NCBI GenBank assembly: GCA_937934115.1
Contig: CALHAH010000029.1
Location: 1 to 64,000, forward strand
Reading direction: 5' to 3'
From: an uncultured Thermoanaerobaculum sp.
GTDB lineage: Bacteria > Acidobacteriota > Thermoanaerobaculia > Thermoanaerobaculales > Thermoanaerobaculaceae
Length of the DNA stretch: 64,000 bases
Positions within the stretch are counted from its first letter, which is position 1; the number at the start of each line of letters is the position of its first letter. The translations under genes and the position numbers were made by a program. Below are positions 7,655 to 16,791 of the stretch, one piece after another. The notes under the pieces were generated by a model, which worked only from the letters and a program-made list of their open reading frames with translations, had not been told where the DNA came from and searched no databases.

Positions 7655-9375
7655 TACCGCACCTCCCCTTGCGCCAAGAGCTCCCGCACCCTCCCCGAGG
7701 CTTCGGCAATGCCCACCGTGCGCCGGCTTTTATCGCGCCGCAGGGAGATCTCCACATGCCCTTGCTCTACACCCTTTTTCCCCACCACCACCCGTAGCGG
7801 AAAACCAATGAGGTCAGCGTCTTTAAACTTTACACCACCGCGTTCATCACGGTCGTCGTAAAGCACGTCCACGCCCGCGGCCACCAACTCCCCGTAAAGC
7901 CTTTCCGACACCTCCGCTACCGCCGGCACGTCTGGGTTCACGTTGAGGAGCTCCACCGCATACGGTGCCAGCGGCAGCGGCCAAATGATGCCTTCCTCAT
8001 CGTGGTTTTGTTCCACTGCTGCCGCTACGGTTCGGCCAATCCCCAGCCCGTAGCAACCCATAATCATGGGTTGCTCCTGCCCCTTCTCATCCAAATACGT
8101 ACACCTCATGGGCTTCGAATACTTGGTTCCCAGCTTGAAGATGTGCCCCACCTCGATACCGCGCTTCATCTCCAAAGGCTTGCCGCAGCGAGGGCAGGGG
8201 TCACCTCCCCGCACCAGCCGGATGTCTGCTATGAGGTCGGGGGTGAAATCACGTCCTGGCACCACGCCCACCCAGTGAAAGTCGTCCCGGTTGGCACCGG
8301 TGGCAGCCAGATTAAGCCTCATGACTTCCGGGTCGGCCACCACCCGCACCCCCGAAAGCCCCAAAGGACCGGCAAAACCCACGGTGGCTTTTGTGACTTT
8401 CTGGACCTTTTCCGCCGAGGCCAGCTGCAAATGGGTGGCTCCCAAGGCGTTCTTGAGCTTCACCTCGTTCAGCTCGTCATCCCCGCGCACTAGGGCAACG
8501 GCAAACTCTTTGTCCGTTTCCACGACCATGGTCTTGATGAAGTGTGCCGGCAAAAGACCAAGAAAAGCTGCCACTTCCGGCACCGAGGTAAGCCCCGGCG
8601 TGTGCACCGCTTGGGGGTTTTCCGGTGCATGTCCCGGCCATTGGGGTGCTCTGGGGAGCGGGCCTGCTTCTGCTTTCTCGACGTTGGCGCCATACCCGCA
8701 CGTGCAGGCCACCACTGCATCCTCACCGGTTTCTGCCAAAACCATGAACTCGTGGGATTCGCTCCCGCCAATGTTTCCCGTGTCGGCCTCTACGGCCGTG
8801 AACGAAAGCCCACAGCGCTCAAAAATCCGGCGGTACGCTTGCTCCATGGCCCGGTACGCTTCGTCTAAGCTCTCGTAGGACCCGTGAAACGAATAGGCGT
8901 CCTTCATGAGAAACTCTCGACCGCGCATGAGGCCAAATCGCGGACGAATTTCGTCTCGGAACTTGGTTTGGATTTGAAACAGGTTCACCGGCAGCTGGCG
9001 GTAGGAGTTGACCCGCCGACGCACCACATCGGTGATGACCTCCTCATGGGTAGGCCCAAAACAAAACTCCCGGTCGTGGCGGTCCTTCAACCGCAGGAGC
9101 TCCTTGCCATAGGCAAACCACCGCCCGGACTCCTGCCAAAGCTCAGCGGGCTGGACGCAAGGCATGGCTAGCTCCACCGAGCCAGCCCGTGCCATTTCTT
9201 CGCGCACTATGGCGCAGAGCTTCTCGATGCTCCTCCAGCCCAAGGGAAGGTAGGTGTAAATGCCCGCCGCCAGCTTGTCTATCATTCCTGCCCGGGCCAT
9301 GAGCTTGTGGGAGATGACCTCCGCGTCCTGGGGGTTTTCCCGCAACGTGTAAATGAAGGCTTGAGAAAAACGCAT
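7654..9375 (-). CDS. proS: Prolyl-tRNA synthetase
   Basis: A full-length 573-residue class II synthetase of the bacterial type. Motif 1 lies in the N-terminal helix (GWRSIEKLCAIVREEM), motif 2 is FRDEIRPRFGLMRGREFLMKD (residues about 138-158), and motif 3 is MGCYGLGIGRTVAAAVEQ. A YbaK-like editing insertion occupies about residues 230-390 (VAAFLGLLPAHFIKTMVV...VRGDDELNEVKLKN), followed by a PRCGKPLEMKRGIEVGHIF segment. The C-terminal anticodon domain begins at APYAVELLNVN. It charges tRNA-Pro and can clear misacylated Ala-tRNA-Pro. It lies three bases downstream of the TPR gene and overlaps the next gene by one base. Confidence 0.96.
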   Translation of the reverse strand: MRFSQAFIYTLRENPQDAEVISHKLMARAGMIDKLAAGIYTYLPLGWRSIEKLCAIVREEMARAGSVELAMPCVQPAELWQESGRWFAYGKELLRLKDRHDREFCFGPTHEEVITDVVRRRVNSYRQLPVNLFQIQTKFRDEIRPRFGLMRGREFLMKDAYSFHGSYESLDEAYRAMEQAYRRIFERCGLSFTAVEADTGNIGGSESHEFMVLAETGEDAVVACTCGYGANVEKAEAGPLPRAPQWPGHAPENPQAVHTPGLTSVPEVAAFLGLLPAHFIKTMVVETDKEFAVALVRGDDELNEVKLKNALGATHLQLASAEKVQKVTKATVGFAGPLGLSGVRVVADPEVMRLNLAATGANRDDFHWVGVVPGRDFTPDLIADIRLVRGGDPCPRCGKPLEMKRGIEVGHIFKLGTKYSKPMRCTYLDEKGQEQPMIMGCYGLGIGRTVAAAVEQNHDEEGIIWPLPLAPYAVELLNVNPDVPAVAEVSERLYGELVAAGVDVLYDDRDERGGVKFKDADLIGFPLRVVVGKKGVEQGHVEISLRRDKSRRTVGIAEASGRVRELLAQGEVR

Positions 9376-9378
9376 GCT

Positions 9379-11268
9379 CTAGTTCCTCCGCGTAGACAAC
9401 CACGCCACCCGCACCAGGTGGTCAAGGACGTCGGTTTTCAAGTCAGCACCCCCCTCGACCCGTGCCCTTTGCAGCACCTGACGCGCTTGCTGCTTTTCCC
9501 CAACACCCAAAAGCGCCAATCCCAACTGCGTGAGGATCTGCGGGGAAGGAGCAGCCGAGGCTGCCGGTTGCAGGTAGTCTAGCGCATCCCGATAGCGCTC
9601 CTGGGCCAGGTAAACCCTTCCTACCGCTGCTTGGGCGTACGGTCGCAGTTCAGACGGGAAAAGAGCCAAGGCTTCGTGGGCCAGTTCTTCCGCCTGCGTG
9701 ATGTCTTGGCCTTGTTCCACAAGCGCCAAAGCCAGCTCGTAGGCGCCAAGCCCCTTTTCTAGATCGCTTTCGCCACCGGCAAACAGCTCCCGGGCTAACG
9801 GTATGAGCAGCCGATACCTCCCCTTGCTGCGCAGGGTTTCCAAAAGGGCGGTCCAAGCGGCTATGCGCGGCGGACCCCCCACCCCTTGTCGCAAAACCTG
9901 GCGGGCCCACCGCACCGCCTCCCTCCCCTTGCCCAGGGCCGAGGCCACCAGGGCGGCCGCGGCCTGCAGGCTGGGGTGAGGGTGGGCGAAACACGCCTGC
10001 GATAGGGCTTCCCAAGCGGCGGTCAGTTCCCCACGCTCCGAAGCGGAAGCAGCTTGATCCAAAGCCCGAGACACTTCCGGGAGCAGCTTGCAAGACGCTT
10101 TGCCTCCCACCAGCAAACGCACCGCCTCCTGGTAACGGAGCCTTTGCGGGTCCATCTCCAGAACCTGGCGAAAGCAGCCGAGAGCTTTGCGCGTGTAGCC
10201 CCTTTCCAGATACGCCAAACCCAAGGTGTAAATGGCCTCCTCCAGGTCCGGTGCCAGCGCTACTGCCCTTTCCAAAAGCTTTATAGCCTTGATGGGCCGT
10301 CCCAGTCGCAGCTCCACCAGGCCCAAGAGAAAAAGTGGTACAGGGGCTTGTTCCCGCTGCAAAGCTCGCAAAAGATGCCTGCGAGCTGCCACCAGATCGT
10401 CTTGTGCCACCTTCAGCGCTCCCAAGGCGAAGGTAGGAAGAAAACTCTCCTTGGCGAGCTGTGCCGCCTTCCGCAACAACTGCTCCGCCTCACGCATTTG
10501 GCCCTCGTCCGCCAGGAGCGTGGCTAAAGAAACCAACCCGTCGGCATCGCTGGGTTCGAGGTTTACGAGAATTTGGAACGCTTCACGCGCCATGCCCAAC
10601 TCACCTTGCCCCATGGCCAGCTCGCCCACCAGCTTCGCCATTTCCGGGTGCTGTGGATAGCGCTTCAAAACCCCAAAAAGCTTGGCGACGCCTTGCCGCA
10701 CTTGGCCTGAGGCAAGAAGGAGCTCCGCCGTGTCCACAGCCCGCTCAAAAGCCCGAGCGGCTTTACTTCCCAGGGTTCGTGCTCGCGCCAAGAGAAGCTC
10801 GCGCCGTGAGTTGAGGTCCTCCACCAGCTCATGGCGGGTTGCTTCCTCCGCGACCTCTCGCTCCCAAGCGGCAAAAAGCTCAGCTTCTCGCACCACCTTT
10901 CGCCGGTCCAAAAGCTGACTTAAGGCCCGCAGCCCCGCATCCACAATGGCTACCGAGCCCTCCAGCTCTCCCACCCGTTCCCGTAGCTCCTGCACCGCTT
11001 CCTTAAGAGTGGCAATCTGCTTTTCCTGGAGCGTGAGGCGCTCCAGCACATCCTCAGAAAAAGCGCCGGCTAATTCTTCCGCCTTTTCCAGTTCCTCCTC
11101 AAGGGTTGCCGCCTCACCCACCTTTGTCAAGCCGGAAACCACCAAAAGGGGCGATCCGCACCGGGTGCACACCTCGCTCCCTTCGGGGTTCACCGCCCCG
11201 CACCACTGGCACAGGACTTTGGCGCCTGGCCCGTTGTTATTGGTTGTATTGGTAGAACCCTCGCCCAC
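9379..11268 (-). CDS. Zinc-ribbon and TPR-repeat protein
   Basis: A roughly 629-residue protein. It opens with a small zinc ribbon ([20 protein letters not shown], two CxxC pairs). A predicted coiled coil ([11 protein letters not shown]... to [23 protein letters not shown]) follows. A long array of tetratricopeptide repeats fills the rest, e.g. [40 protein letters not shown] and [20 protein letters not shown]. No signal peptide or membrane helix is seen, so a cytoplasmic scaffold role is likely. The start is uncertain: GTG at 11268 overlaps the upstream dehydrogenase gene by 32 bases and has a poor ribosome site. No better start precedes the zinc ribbon. Confidence 0.75.
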   Translation of the reverse strand: MGEGSTNTTNNNGPGAKVLCQWCGAVNPEGSEVCTRCGSPLLVVSGLTKVGEAATLEEELEKAEELAGAFSEDVLERLTLQEKQIATLKEAVQELRERVGELEGSVAIVDAGLRALSQLLDRRKVVREAELFAAWEREVAEEATRHELVEDLNSRRELLLARARTLGSKAARAFERAVDTAELLLASGQVRQGVAKLFGVLKRYPQHPEMAKLVGELAMGQGELGMAREAFQILVNLEPSDADGLVSLATLLADEGQMREAEQLLRKAAQLAKESFLPTFALGALKVAQDDLVAARRHLLRALQREQAPVPLFLLGLVELRLGRPIKAIKLLERAVALAPDLEEAIYTLGLAYLERGYTRKALGCFRQVLEMDPQRLRYQEAVRLLVGGKASCKLLPEVSRALDQAASASERGELTAAWEALSQACFAHPHPSLQAAAALVASALGKGREAVRWARQVLRQGVGGPPRIAAWTALLETLRSKGRYRLLIPLARELFAGGESDLEKGLGAYELALALVEQGQDITQAEELAHEALALFPSELRPYAQAAVGRVYLAQERYRDALDYLQPAASAAPSPQILTQLGLALLGVGEKQQARQVLQRARVEGGADLKTDVLDHLVRVAWLSTRRN

Positions 11269-12091
11269 TCTTGCGCCCCAACCACCCGGCGTCCACCATC
11301 TTGATGAGCAGCGGACAAGGCCGGTACTTGGGATCCCCAAACCCCTCATACAGCACCCTCAGGATCGCCAGACACGTGTCGAGTCCAATGAAGTCGGCCA
11401 GTTGCAACGGGCCCATGGGGTGGTTCATCCCCAGTTTCATCACCGAATCCACCGCCTCAGGCGTCGCCACACCTTCATAAACCGCATAGATAGCTTCGTT
11501 AATCATGGGCATGAGCACCCGGTTGGAGACAAAACCTGGGAAATCGTTAACCTCCACGGGTGTTTTACCCATGCTCTTGGCCAAAGCCTCCACGGTTTGG
11601 AACGTTTCCAAAGAAGTAGCAATCCCCCGCACGATTTCCACCAGCTGCATCACCGGCACTGGGTTGAAGAAGTGCATGCCGATCACGCGATCCGGCCGGT
11701 GGGTCACGGCAGCGAGCTTGGTTATGGAAATGGACGAAGTGTTCGAGGCGAGAATGGCCGACGCCGCAAGCAAGCCATCCAGCCTTCGAAACACATCAGC
11801 CTTCACGTGGAAATCCTCGACCACAGCTTCCACCACCAACTGGCAGTCCGCAAAACCATCCAGGCTCGTGGTGGGGGCAATCCTGGCTAAAGCCGCATCC
11901 TTTTCGGCTTGGGTAATGGTGCCCTTGGCTACCTGGCGATCCATGTTTTTGGCAATGATGGCTATGGCCTTTTGCAAAAAGCTTTCCGCCACATCCGAAA
12001 GCACCACCTGAAGGCCGGCCAGAGCGGCCACGTGGGCAATGCCGTTGCCCATTTGTCCCGCACCCACAACGCCAATCTTTGTCACCTCCAT
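11237..12091 (-). CDS. hbd: 3-hydroxybutyryl-CoA dehydrogenase
   Basis: A 284-residue NAD-dependent 3-hydroxyacyl-CoA dehydrogenase. The dinucleotide-binding GxGxxG is [16 protein letters not shown] near the N-terminus. [32 protein letters not shown] and [15 protein letters not shown] follow, the last containing the catalytic histidine. The C-terminal dimerisation domain contains [19 protein letters not shown] and [18 protein letters not shown]. It oxidises (S)-3-hydroxybutyryl-CoA or runs in reverse in fatty acid or butyrate metabolism. ATG at 12091 is preferred because GGGAGG lies upstream. It is the first gene of the hbd-TPR-proS run and is divergent from the prolyl oligopeptidase. Confidence 0.93.
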   Translation of the reverse strand: MEVTKIGVVGAGQMGNGIAHVAALAGLQVVLSDVAESFLQKAIAIIAKNMDRQVAKGTITQAEKDAALARIAPTTSLDGFADCQLVVEAVVEDFHVKADVFRRLDGLLAASAILASNTSSISITKLAAVTHRPDRVIGMHFFNPVPVMQLVEIVRGIATSLETFQTVEALAKSMGKTPVEVNDFPGFVSNRVLMPMINEAIYAVYEGVATPEAVDSVMKLGMNHPMGPLQLADFIGLDTCLAILRVLYEGFGDPKYRPCPLLIKMVDAGWLGRKSGRGFYQYNQ

Positions 12092-12214
12092 AGGAACCTC
12101 CCATGGGCGCGAGACTAAGGAGAGCAAGCACCGCTGTCAAGGCGCCAGCTCCCCCAAGATGCTGAAGAAAAACCTGAAAGGCCGCCGGTGCGTAGCATAT
12201 CGGCGGAGGGGACC

Positions 12215-14389
12215 ATGAAGCGAGGGCACAGTCTTGGCCTTTTTTGCCTTTTGGTTTTTAGCTTTTCCTGCCGCAGCACCGTAGTTGCCCCGCACAAGGC
12301 GGGGCATCTCCCCTATCCCCAAACCAAGAAAGTGGCGGTGGTGGAGGACTACCACGGGGTAAGGGTAGCCGATCCCTACCGTTGGCTGGAGGACCTGGAT
12401 TCTGCTGAAACCCGGGCTTGGGTAGAGGCGCAAAACCGGGTGACCTTTGGGTTTTTGGAGCAAATCCCAGCGCGACAAAACGTTTACCGCAGGCTGCAGG
12501 AGCTTTGGGACTACGAAAAGTACTCGGTTCCCTTGGCGCGGGGCCAGTATTACTTCTTTTTCCACAACTCAGGTCTTCAGCCTCAAAGCGTGCTTTACGT
12601 CACCACCGATGTGCGCGGCAGCCGGCGTGTGTTGCTGGATCCCAACACCCTTTCCACCGATGGCACGGTGGCACTTTCGGGGCTTTCCCCTTCCCTGGAT
12701 GGTCGTTTCCTGGCGTACTCCCTCTCGGAAGCAGGATCCGATTGGCAAACCTGGCGGGTGAAGAACGTGGAAAGCGGTGAGGACCTGCCGGACACCCTCC
12801 GTTGGAGCAAGTTCACCTCCGCTGCCTGGCTCCCTGACGCTTCTGGCTTTTACTACGGTCGTTACGACGAACCTGCGCCGGGGAAGGAAAAGGTGGCAAC
12901 CAATTACAACCAGAAGCTCTTCTTCCACAAACTGGGCACGCCTCAAGAAGCGGACACTTTGGTTTACGCGCGACCGGACCACCCGGATTGGAGCTTTGCC
13001 CCGGAAGTGACCGATGATGGGGCGTACTTGGTTATTTCCGTGCGCGTGGGAACTGACCGCCGCAACCGGGTTTACTATCAGGATTTGACGAAGCCAGGCA
13101 GCGAGGTGACCCCGCTTTTAGACGCCTTTGACGCTTCTTACGATTTCGTGGACAACGAAGGCGATACCTTCTTCTTCCTCACCGACCAAGATGCCCCCCG
13201 CGGGCGCGTGGTGGCCGTGGACCTGAAAAACCCCTCCCCCGAGCACTGGCAAACCATCATTCCAGAAGCTTCGGAAAGCCTTCAGAACGTCACCAGGGTG
13301 GGGAGTTACTTTTTTGCCCGCTACCTCAAGGACGCCGTCACTCAAGTCAAAGTTTTTGACCTTCGCGGAAACCTCGTAAAGGTCTTACCTTTGCCAGGGC
13401 TAGGTACAGCGCTCGGGTTTAACGGCAGCCGCTTTCACAAGGAAACCTTCTTTTCGTTCACTTCCTTTTTGACACCAGGGACCATTTACCGACTGCACCT
13501 CGCAAGCCTAGAGGTGGAAACGTTATTCACGCCGAAACTCCCTTTCGACGCGTCCCGGTTCGCAGCAGAGCAGGTGTTTGTCACCTCCAAGGATGGCACA
13601 AGGGTGCCCATGTTCTTGGTGCACAAGAAAGACCTTCGTCGCACCGGCGAGAACCCCACCCTGCTCTACGGTTACGGCGGGTTTAACATCGCAGTGACAC
13701 CCAGTTTTTCCCCGCGGACCATTGCTTGGCTCGAGCTCGGTGGTGTGTATGCCGTGGCCAACTTGCGAGGGGGGAGTGAATACGGCGAAGAATGGCACCA
13801 GCAAGGCATGCTGAAAAACAAACAAAACGTCTTTGACGACTTCATTGCGTGCGCCCAGTTCCTCATTGCCCAGCGCTACACCTCCCCCGCAAAGCTTGCC
13901 ATTAACGGCGCTTCCAACGGGGGATTGCTGGTGGGTGCGGCCATGACCCAAAGGCCCGATCTTTTTGCCGCCGCCGTGCCTGCGGTAGGGGTCATGGACA
14001 TGTTGCGCTTCCACAAGTTCACCATTGGCTGGGCGTGGGTCTCAGAGTACGGGAGCGCCGATGATCCGGAAATGTTCCCCGTGCTTTACCGCTACTCGCC
14101 GCTGCACAACATCAAAGACGGCGTCTGCTACCCTGCCACGCTCATCACCACCGCCGATCACGACGATCGGGTGGTGCCTTCCCACTCCTTCAAGTTTGCC
14201 GCGCGCTTGCAGGAAGCCCAAGCTTGTGACAAGCCCGTGCTCATCCGGATTGAAACCCGCGCGGGGCACGGCGCGGGCAAGCCTACCACCAAGCAAATCG
14301 CGGAGGCTGCCGACGTGCTGGCGTTTCTCGTGAAGGTCTTGGGTATGGAGCCGCAGGGGGAACGAACGCCTCCCAAGGGAAAGCCGTAA
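12215..14389 (+). CDS. Prolyl oligopeptidase, exported (peptidase family S9A)
   Basis: A 724-residue protein with an N-terminal signal (LGLFCLLVFSFSC), probably a lipoprotein signal peptide. Next comes the S9A N-terminal entry segment (VADPYRWLEDLDS), a beta-propeller region and a C-terminal alpha/beta hydrolase domain. The triad is visible: Ser567 in NGASNGGLLVG, Asp650 in ADHDDRVVPSHSF and His685 in RAGHGAG. GSEYGEEWHQQGM and YGYGGF are also family hallmarks. It cleaves short peptides after proline in the periplasm or outside the cell. ATG at 12215 has GGAGGGG upstream, preferred over an ATG 27 bases earlier. Confidence 0.93.
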   Translation: MKRGHSLGLFCLLVFSFSCRSTVVAPHKAGHLPYPQTKKVAVVEDYHGVRVADPYRWLEDLDSAETRAWVEAQNRVTFGFLEQIPARQNVYRRLQELWDYEKYSVPLARGQYYFFFHNSGLQPQSVLYVTTDVRGSRRVLLDPNTLSTDGTVALSGLSPSLDGRFLAYSLSEAGSDWQTWRVKNVESGEDLPDTLRWSKFTSAAWLPDASGFYYGRYDEPAPGKEKVATNYNQKLFFHKLGTPQEADTLVYARPDHPDWSFAPEVTDDGAYLVISVRVGTDRRNRVYYQDLTKPGSEVTPLLDAFDASYDFVDNEGDTFFFLTDQDAPRGRVVAVDLKNPSPEHWQTIIPEASESLQNVTRVGSYFFARYLKDAVTQVKVFDLRGNLVKVLPLPGLGTALGFNGSRFHKETFFSFTSFLTPGTIYRLHLASLEVETLFTPKLPFDASRFAAEQVFVTSKDGTRVPMFLVHKKDLRRTGENPTLLYGYGGFNIAVTPSFSPRTIAWLELGGVYAVANLRGGSEYGEEWHQQGMLKNKQNVFDDFIACAQFLIAQRYTSPAKLAINGASNGGLLVGAAMTQRPDLFAAAVPAVGVMDMLRFHKFTIGWAWVSEYGSADDPEMFPVLYRYSPLHNIKDGVCYPATLITTADHDDRVVPSHSFKFAARLQEAQACDKPVLIRIETRAGHGAGKPTTKQIAEAADVLAFLVKVLGMEPQGERTPPKGKP

Positions 14390-14453
14390 AACCCGCGGCG
14401 CAGGGGGTCAGCTCTTCATGCGGCTGTGAAAACAACGCACCCGCCAAAACCCT

Positions 14454-14502
14454 GTAAAAAAACCCCTCATGGCGGCGCCGCCAGGCTTGGCGACGCCGCA
14501 TG
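14454..14502 (-). terminator. Rho-independent terminator of trmB
   Basis: Read on the minus strand, a near-perfect long stem (14468-14502) with a 4-base loop is followed by AGGGG and seven T residues at 14454-14460. It lies just after the trmB stop. The stem has one bulge and one mismatch. Confidence 0.65.
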
Positions 14503-14517
14503 GCAAGGTCTGGCGTG

Positions 14518-15138
14518 TCAGCTCGCGAGAACACGCCAGGCCATGAGGTACACAAGGCGACTTTGCGCTTGGTACTTGAGCTCGAAGTGGGTGGGAGGGA
14601 TTGCGGCAAACGCTTCGCCCGCGGGCACCGGCGCAAACCGACCATCGTCTTCCACCACCCGGCGGATCACCTGGGCATACTCCGGGTGATCGGTTTTTAC
14701 CCGCAGCAAAGCCCCTTCCTCCATGACCTCCGCCAGGCGGGCCACGTTTTCGGGGCGAAAAAAGCGACGCTTGTGGTGGCGTTTTTTGGGCCAAGGATCG
14801 GGGAAATAAACGTGCACGCCTGCCACCGAACCAACCCCCAAACAACGGAAGAGCAAATCCTCGGCAGTGGTGTGCACCAACCGCAAATTGCCCACTCCTG
14901 CGCGCACGGCGCGCAGAGCCGCTAGCTCCAGATACGTACGCGCCCGCTCCACCCCCAAAAGCGCAATTTCCGGGTGCGCCTGCGCCCAGGCAATGGCAAA
15001 ACGTCCTTTTCCCACCCCAAGCTCCAGCTCCAAAGGGCAATGGCGACCGAAAAGGGCTACCGCACTTAAAGGCAACGGTACCTCATCCAGCGCCACGATC
15101 ACGGCTTCGGGACGAGGCTCCGTTAGCAAAACGCTCAC
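14518..15138 (-). CDS. trmB: tRNA (guanine-N7-)-methyltransferase
   Basis: A 206-residue class I SAM methyltransferase. LELELGVGKGRFAI is the SAM-binding motif I. GVHVYFPDPWPKKRHHKRR is the signature of the TrmB family, and KTDHPEYAQVI and PPTHFELKY complete the C-terminal motifs. It forms m7G46 in tRNAs. The start is a GTG at 15138 with GGAGGGG upstream; that site overlaps the phosphofructokinase stop, so translation is probably coupled. It is the last gene of dCMP deaminase-pfkA-trmB. Confidence 0.94.
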   Translation of the reverse strand: MSVLLTEPRPEAVIVALDEVPLPLSAVALFGRHCPLELELGVGKGRFAIAWAQAHPEIALLGVERARTYLELAALRAVRAGVGNLRLVHTTAEDLLFRCLGVGSVAGVHVYFPDPWPKKRHHKRRFFRPENVARLAEVMEEGALLRVKTDHPEYAQVIRRVVEDDGRFAPVPAGEAFAAIPPTHFELKYQAQSRLVYLMAWRVLAS

Positions 15139-15143
15139 GGTGC

Positions 15144-16268
15144 TTACCCCTCCGAGGCTTCCACCATCTCGGGGTCCTCGTCACCAAAGACAATGCCAAT
15201 AGCCCGAGCTGCCTTCACCAGTTGCGAGTTCACCGGTACCTTTTTCACGTGACCCACGGCTTCCGCCAGGGGTACCGAGACGATTTCCCCACACTGCAAC
15301 GCCACCATGGTGCCAAACTGCCCTTCCACAGCCAAACGCGTAGCCTCTACCCCAAAGCGGGTGGCCAAAATGCGATCCACCGGTACGGGGGAGCCGCCCC
15401 TTTGGATGTGCCCCAGCACCGTGACCCTCACCTCGTACCCCGAGCGCTCGGCAATTTCTTGCGCCACCAAGTACGAGACGCCACCCAAGCGCTTCCAGCC
15501 GGTGACTTTGTCCTCCGCCTGAAACACCTGCGACCCACCCTGGGGAGCAGCCCCCTCCGCCACCACCACCAAAGAAAAGGGGCGTCCGCGGCGCTCCCGG
15601 GCCCGAAACTTGGCAATCACCGGCTCAAAGCGGAAAGGAACTTCGGGGATTAAGATCACGTCGGCGCCGCCAGCGAGCCCGGCGTGGAGGGCAATCCAAC
15701 CCGCATCCCGGCCCATGACCTCCAGGAGCATGACCCGGTGGTGGGCCTCGGCCGTGGTGTGCAAGCGGTCCAAGGCATCAGCGGCTGCCTCCATGGCAGT
15801 GGCGAAGCCAAAGGTCACCTCCGTGGCCGAGATATCGTTGTCAATGGTTTTGGGCACACCCACCACCGGTAGCCCCAGCTCCCGGTGCATGCGCTCGGCG
15901 ATGGAAAGCGACCCATCACCACCGATAACCACCAAGGCGTCCAAGCCCAGCTTTTCAAAGTTGCGCACCACCGCTTGCGAGGCATCCACGATTTCCTCTA
16001 CTCCGTCGGGGCGACGAAAGGGATAGCGAAATGGGTTGTGGCGGTTGGTGGTACCCAGGATGGTGCCGCCTCGCGGGAGGATCCCCCAAATGTCATCCAG
16101 CTCCAGCTCCTTGGCCTTGCCTTCCACCAAACCGGAAAAACCATCGTAAATGCCCACCGGTGTCACCCGGTGGCAAAACAAGCAGCTCTTTACCACCGCG
16201 CGGATGACCGCATTAAGCCCCGGAGCGTCTCCCCCGCCGGTTAAAACCCCTAAGCGCCGTACCTTCAC
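15144..16268 (-). CDS. pfkA: 6-phosphofructokinase, ATP-dependent type by active-site residues
   Basis: A 374-residue PfkA-family enzyme phosphorylating fructose-6-phosphate. Phosphate-loop GGGDAPGLNAVIR is at the N-terminus. GGDGS (Gly at the position that is Asp in PPi-dependent enzymes) suggests ATP use. PKTIDNDI carries the catalytic aspartate and the lysine typical of the longer group III enzymes. MGRDAGWIALHAGLAGGAD follows. With glycine and lysine at the two diagnostic sites, ATP use as in actinobacterial group III enzymes is the best call, but PPi use is not excluded. The GTG start at 16268 overlaps the dCMP deaminase stop (GTGA) and has GGAGG upstream. Confidence 0.9.
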   Translation of the reverse strand: MKVRRLGVLTGGGDAPGLNAVIRAVVKSCLFCHRVTPVGIYDGFSGLVEGKAKELELDDIWGILPRGGTILGTTNRHNPFRYPFRRPDGVEEIVDASQAVVRNFEKLGLDALVVIGGDGSLSIAERMHRELGLPVVGVPKTIDNDISATEVTFGFATAMEAAADALDRLHTTAEAHHRVMLLEVMGRDAGWIALHAGLAGGADVILIPEVPFRFEPVIAKFRARERRGRPFSLVVVAEGAAPQGGSQVFQAEDKVTGWKRLGGVSYLVAQEIAERSGYEVRVTVLGHIQRGGSPVPVDRILATRFGVEATRLAVEGQFGTMVALQCGEIVSVPLAEAVGHVKKVPVNSQLVKAARAIGIVFGDEDPEMVEASEG

Positions 16269-16696
16269 CTTGCGTCCTCCCAACCCAGCTCCACGAGCGC
16301 AATACCCGCTTGCCGGGCAAACTCCCAAATTCTCTCATCCCGATAAAACTCGGCAAAAACGATGCGACGAACACCGGCGTTTGCCAAAAGCTTGAAGCAC
16401 TCCCAGCAGGGGGACGCGGTCACGTAGCAGTCAGCCCCTTCGATGCGCACCCCGTGCCGAGCAGCTTGGATGAGCGCGTTCGCCTCTGCATGGACCGTGC
16501 GCACGCAGTGCCCATTTTCGATCATGCACCCCTCTTCCGTGCAGTGGGCAAGGCCACGAATAGATCCGTTGTAGCCGGTGGCCAACACCGCTTTATCCCG
16601 CACCAACACCGCCCCCACTGCCTTCCGCGGACAGGTGGAACGCGTTGCCGCTTCCCGCGCCAAGTTCATGAAGTAGCGATCCCAAGAAACCCTCAT
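16265..16696 (-). CDS. dCMP / cytidine deaminase family protein (ComEB-like)
   Basis: A 143-residue zinc deaminase of the dCMP deaminase family. The zinc and catalytic motif is TVHAEANAL (HAE) followed by SPCWECFK (PCxxC). The typical N-terminal MRVSWDRYFMNLAREAATRS and GYNGSIRGLAHC also match. It converts dCMP to dUMP for thymidylate synthesis. ATG at 16696 is chosen because family similarity begins there. No Shine-Dalgarno is present, but a TATACT box lies eight bases upstream, so the message may be leaderless. It is the first gene of the pfkA-trmB operon and divergent from ispG. Confidence 0.9.
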   Translation of the reverse strand: MRVSWDRYFMNLAREAATRSTCPRKAVGAVLVRDKAVLATGYNGSIRGLAHCTEEGCMIENGHCVRTVHAEANALIQAARHGVRIEGADCYVTASPCWECFKLLANAGVRRIVFAEFYRDERIWEFARQAGIALVELGWEDAR

Positions 16697-16704
16697 GGGC
16701 AACG

Positions 16705-16710
16705 AGTATA
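16705..16710 (-). promoter_or_regulatory. -10 box directly before dCMP deaminase start
   Basis: TATACT on the minus strand ends eight bases before the ATG at 16696. No convincing -35 or Shine-Dalgarno is seen. The spacing suggests transcription begins at or next to the start codon. Confidence 0.5.
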
Positions 16711-16791
16711 AACCCCAGTCACAATGCTGTACCCTTGGGGTAGGCGGGCATAGGCCGCCTGGTGGGGGTGTTTTGGTTTACGGAGGTTACG

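Noticed and set aside
14468-14502. Member of the REP-like family
   Set aside because: It is a long GC hairpin, but lacks the TGTGGG head and has a T tract on the minus strand, so it fits a trmB terminator better.
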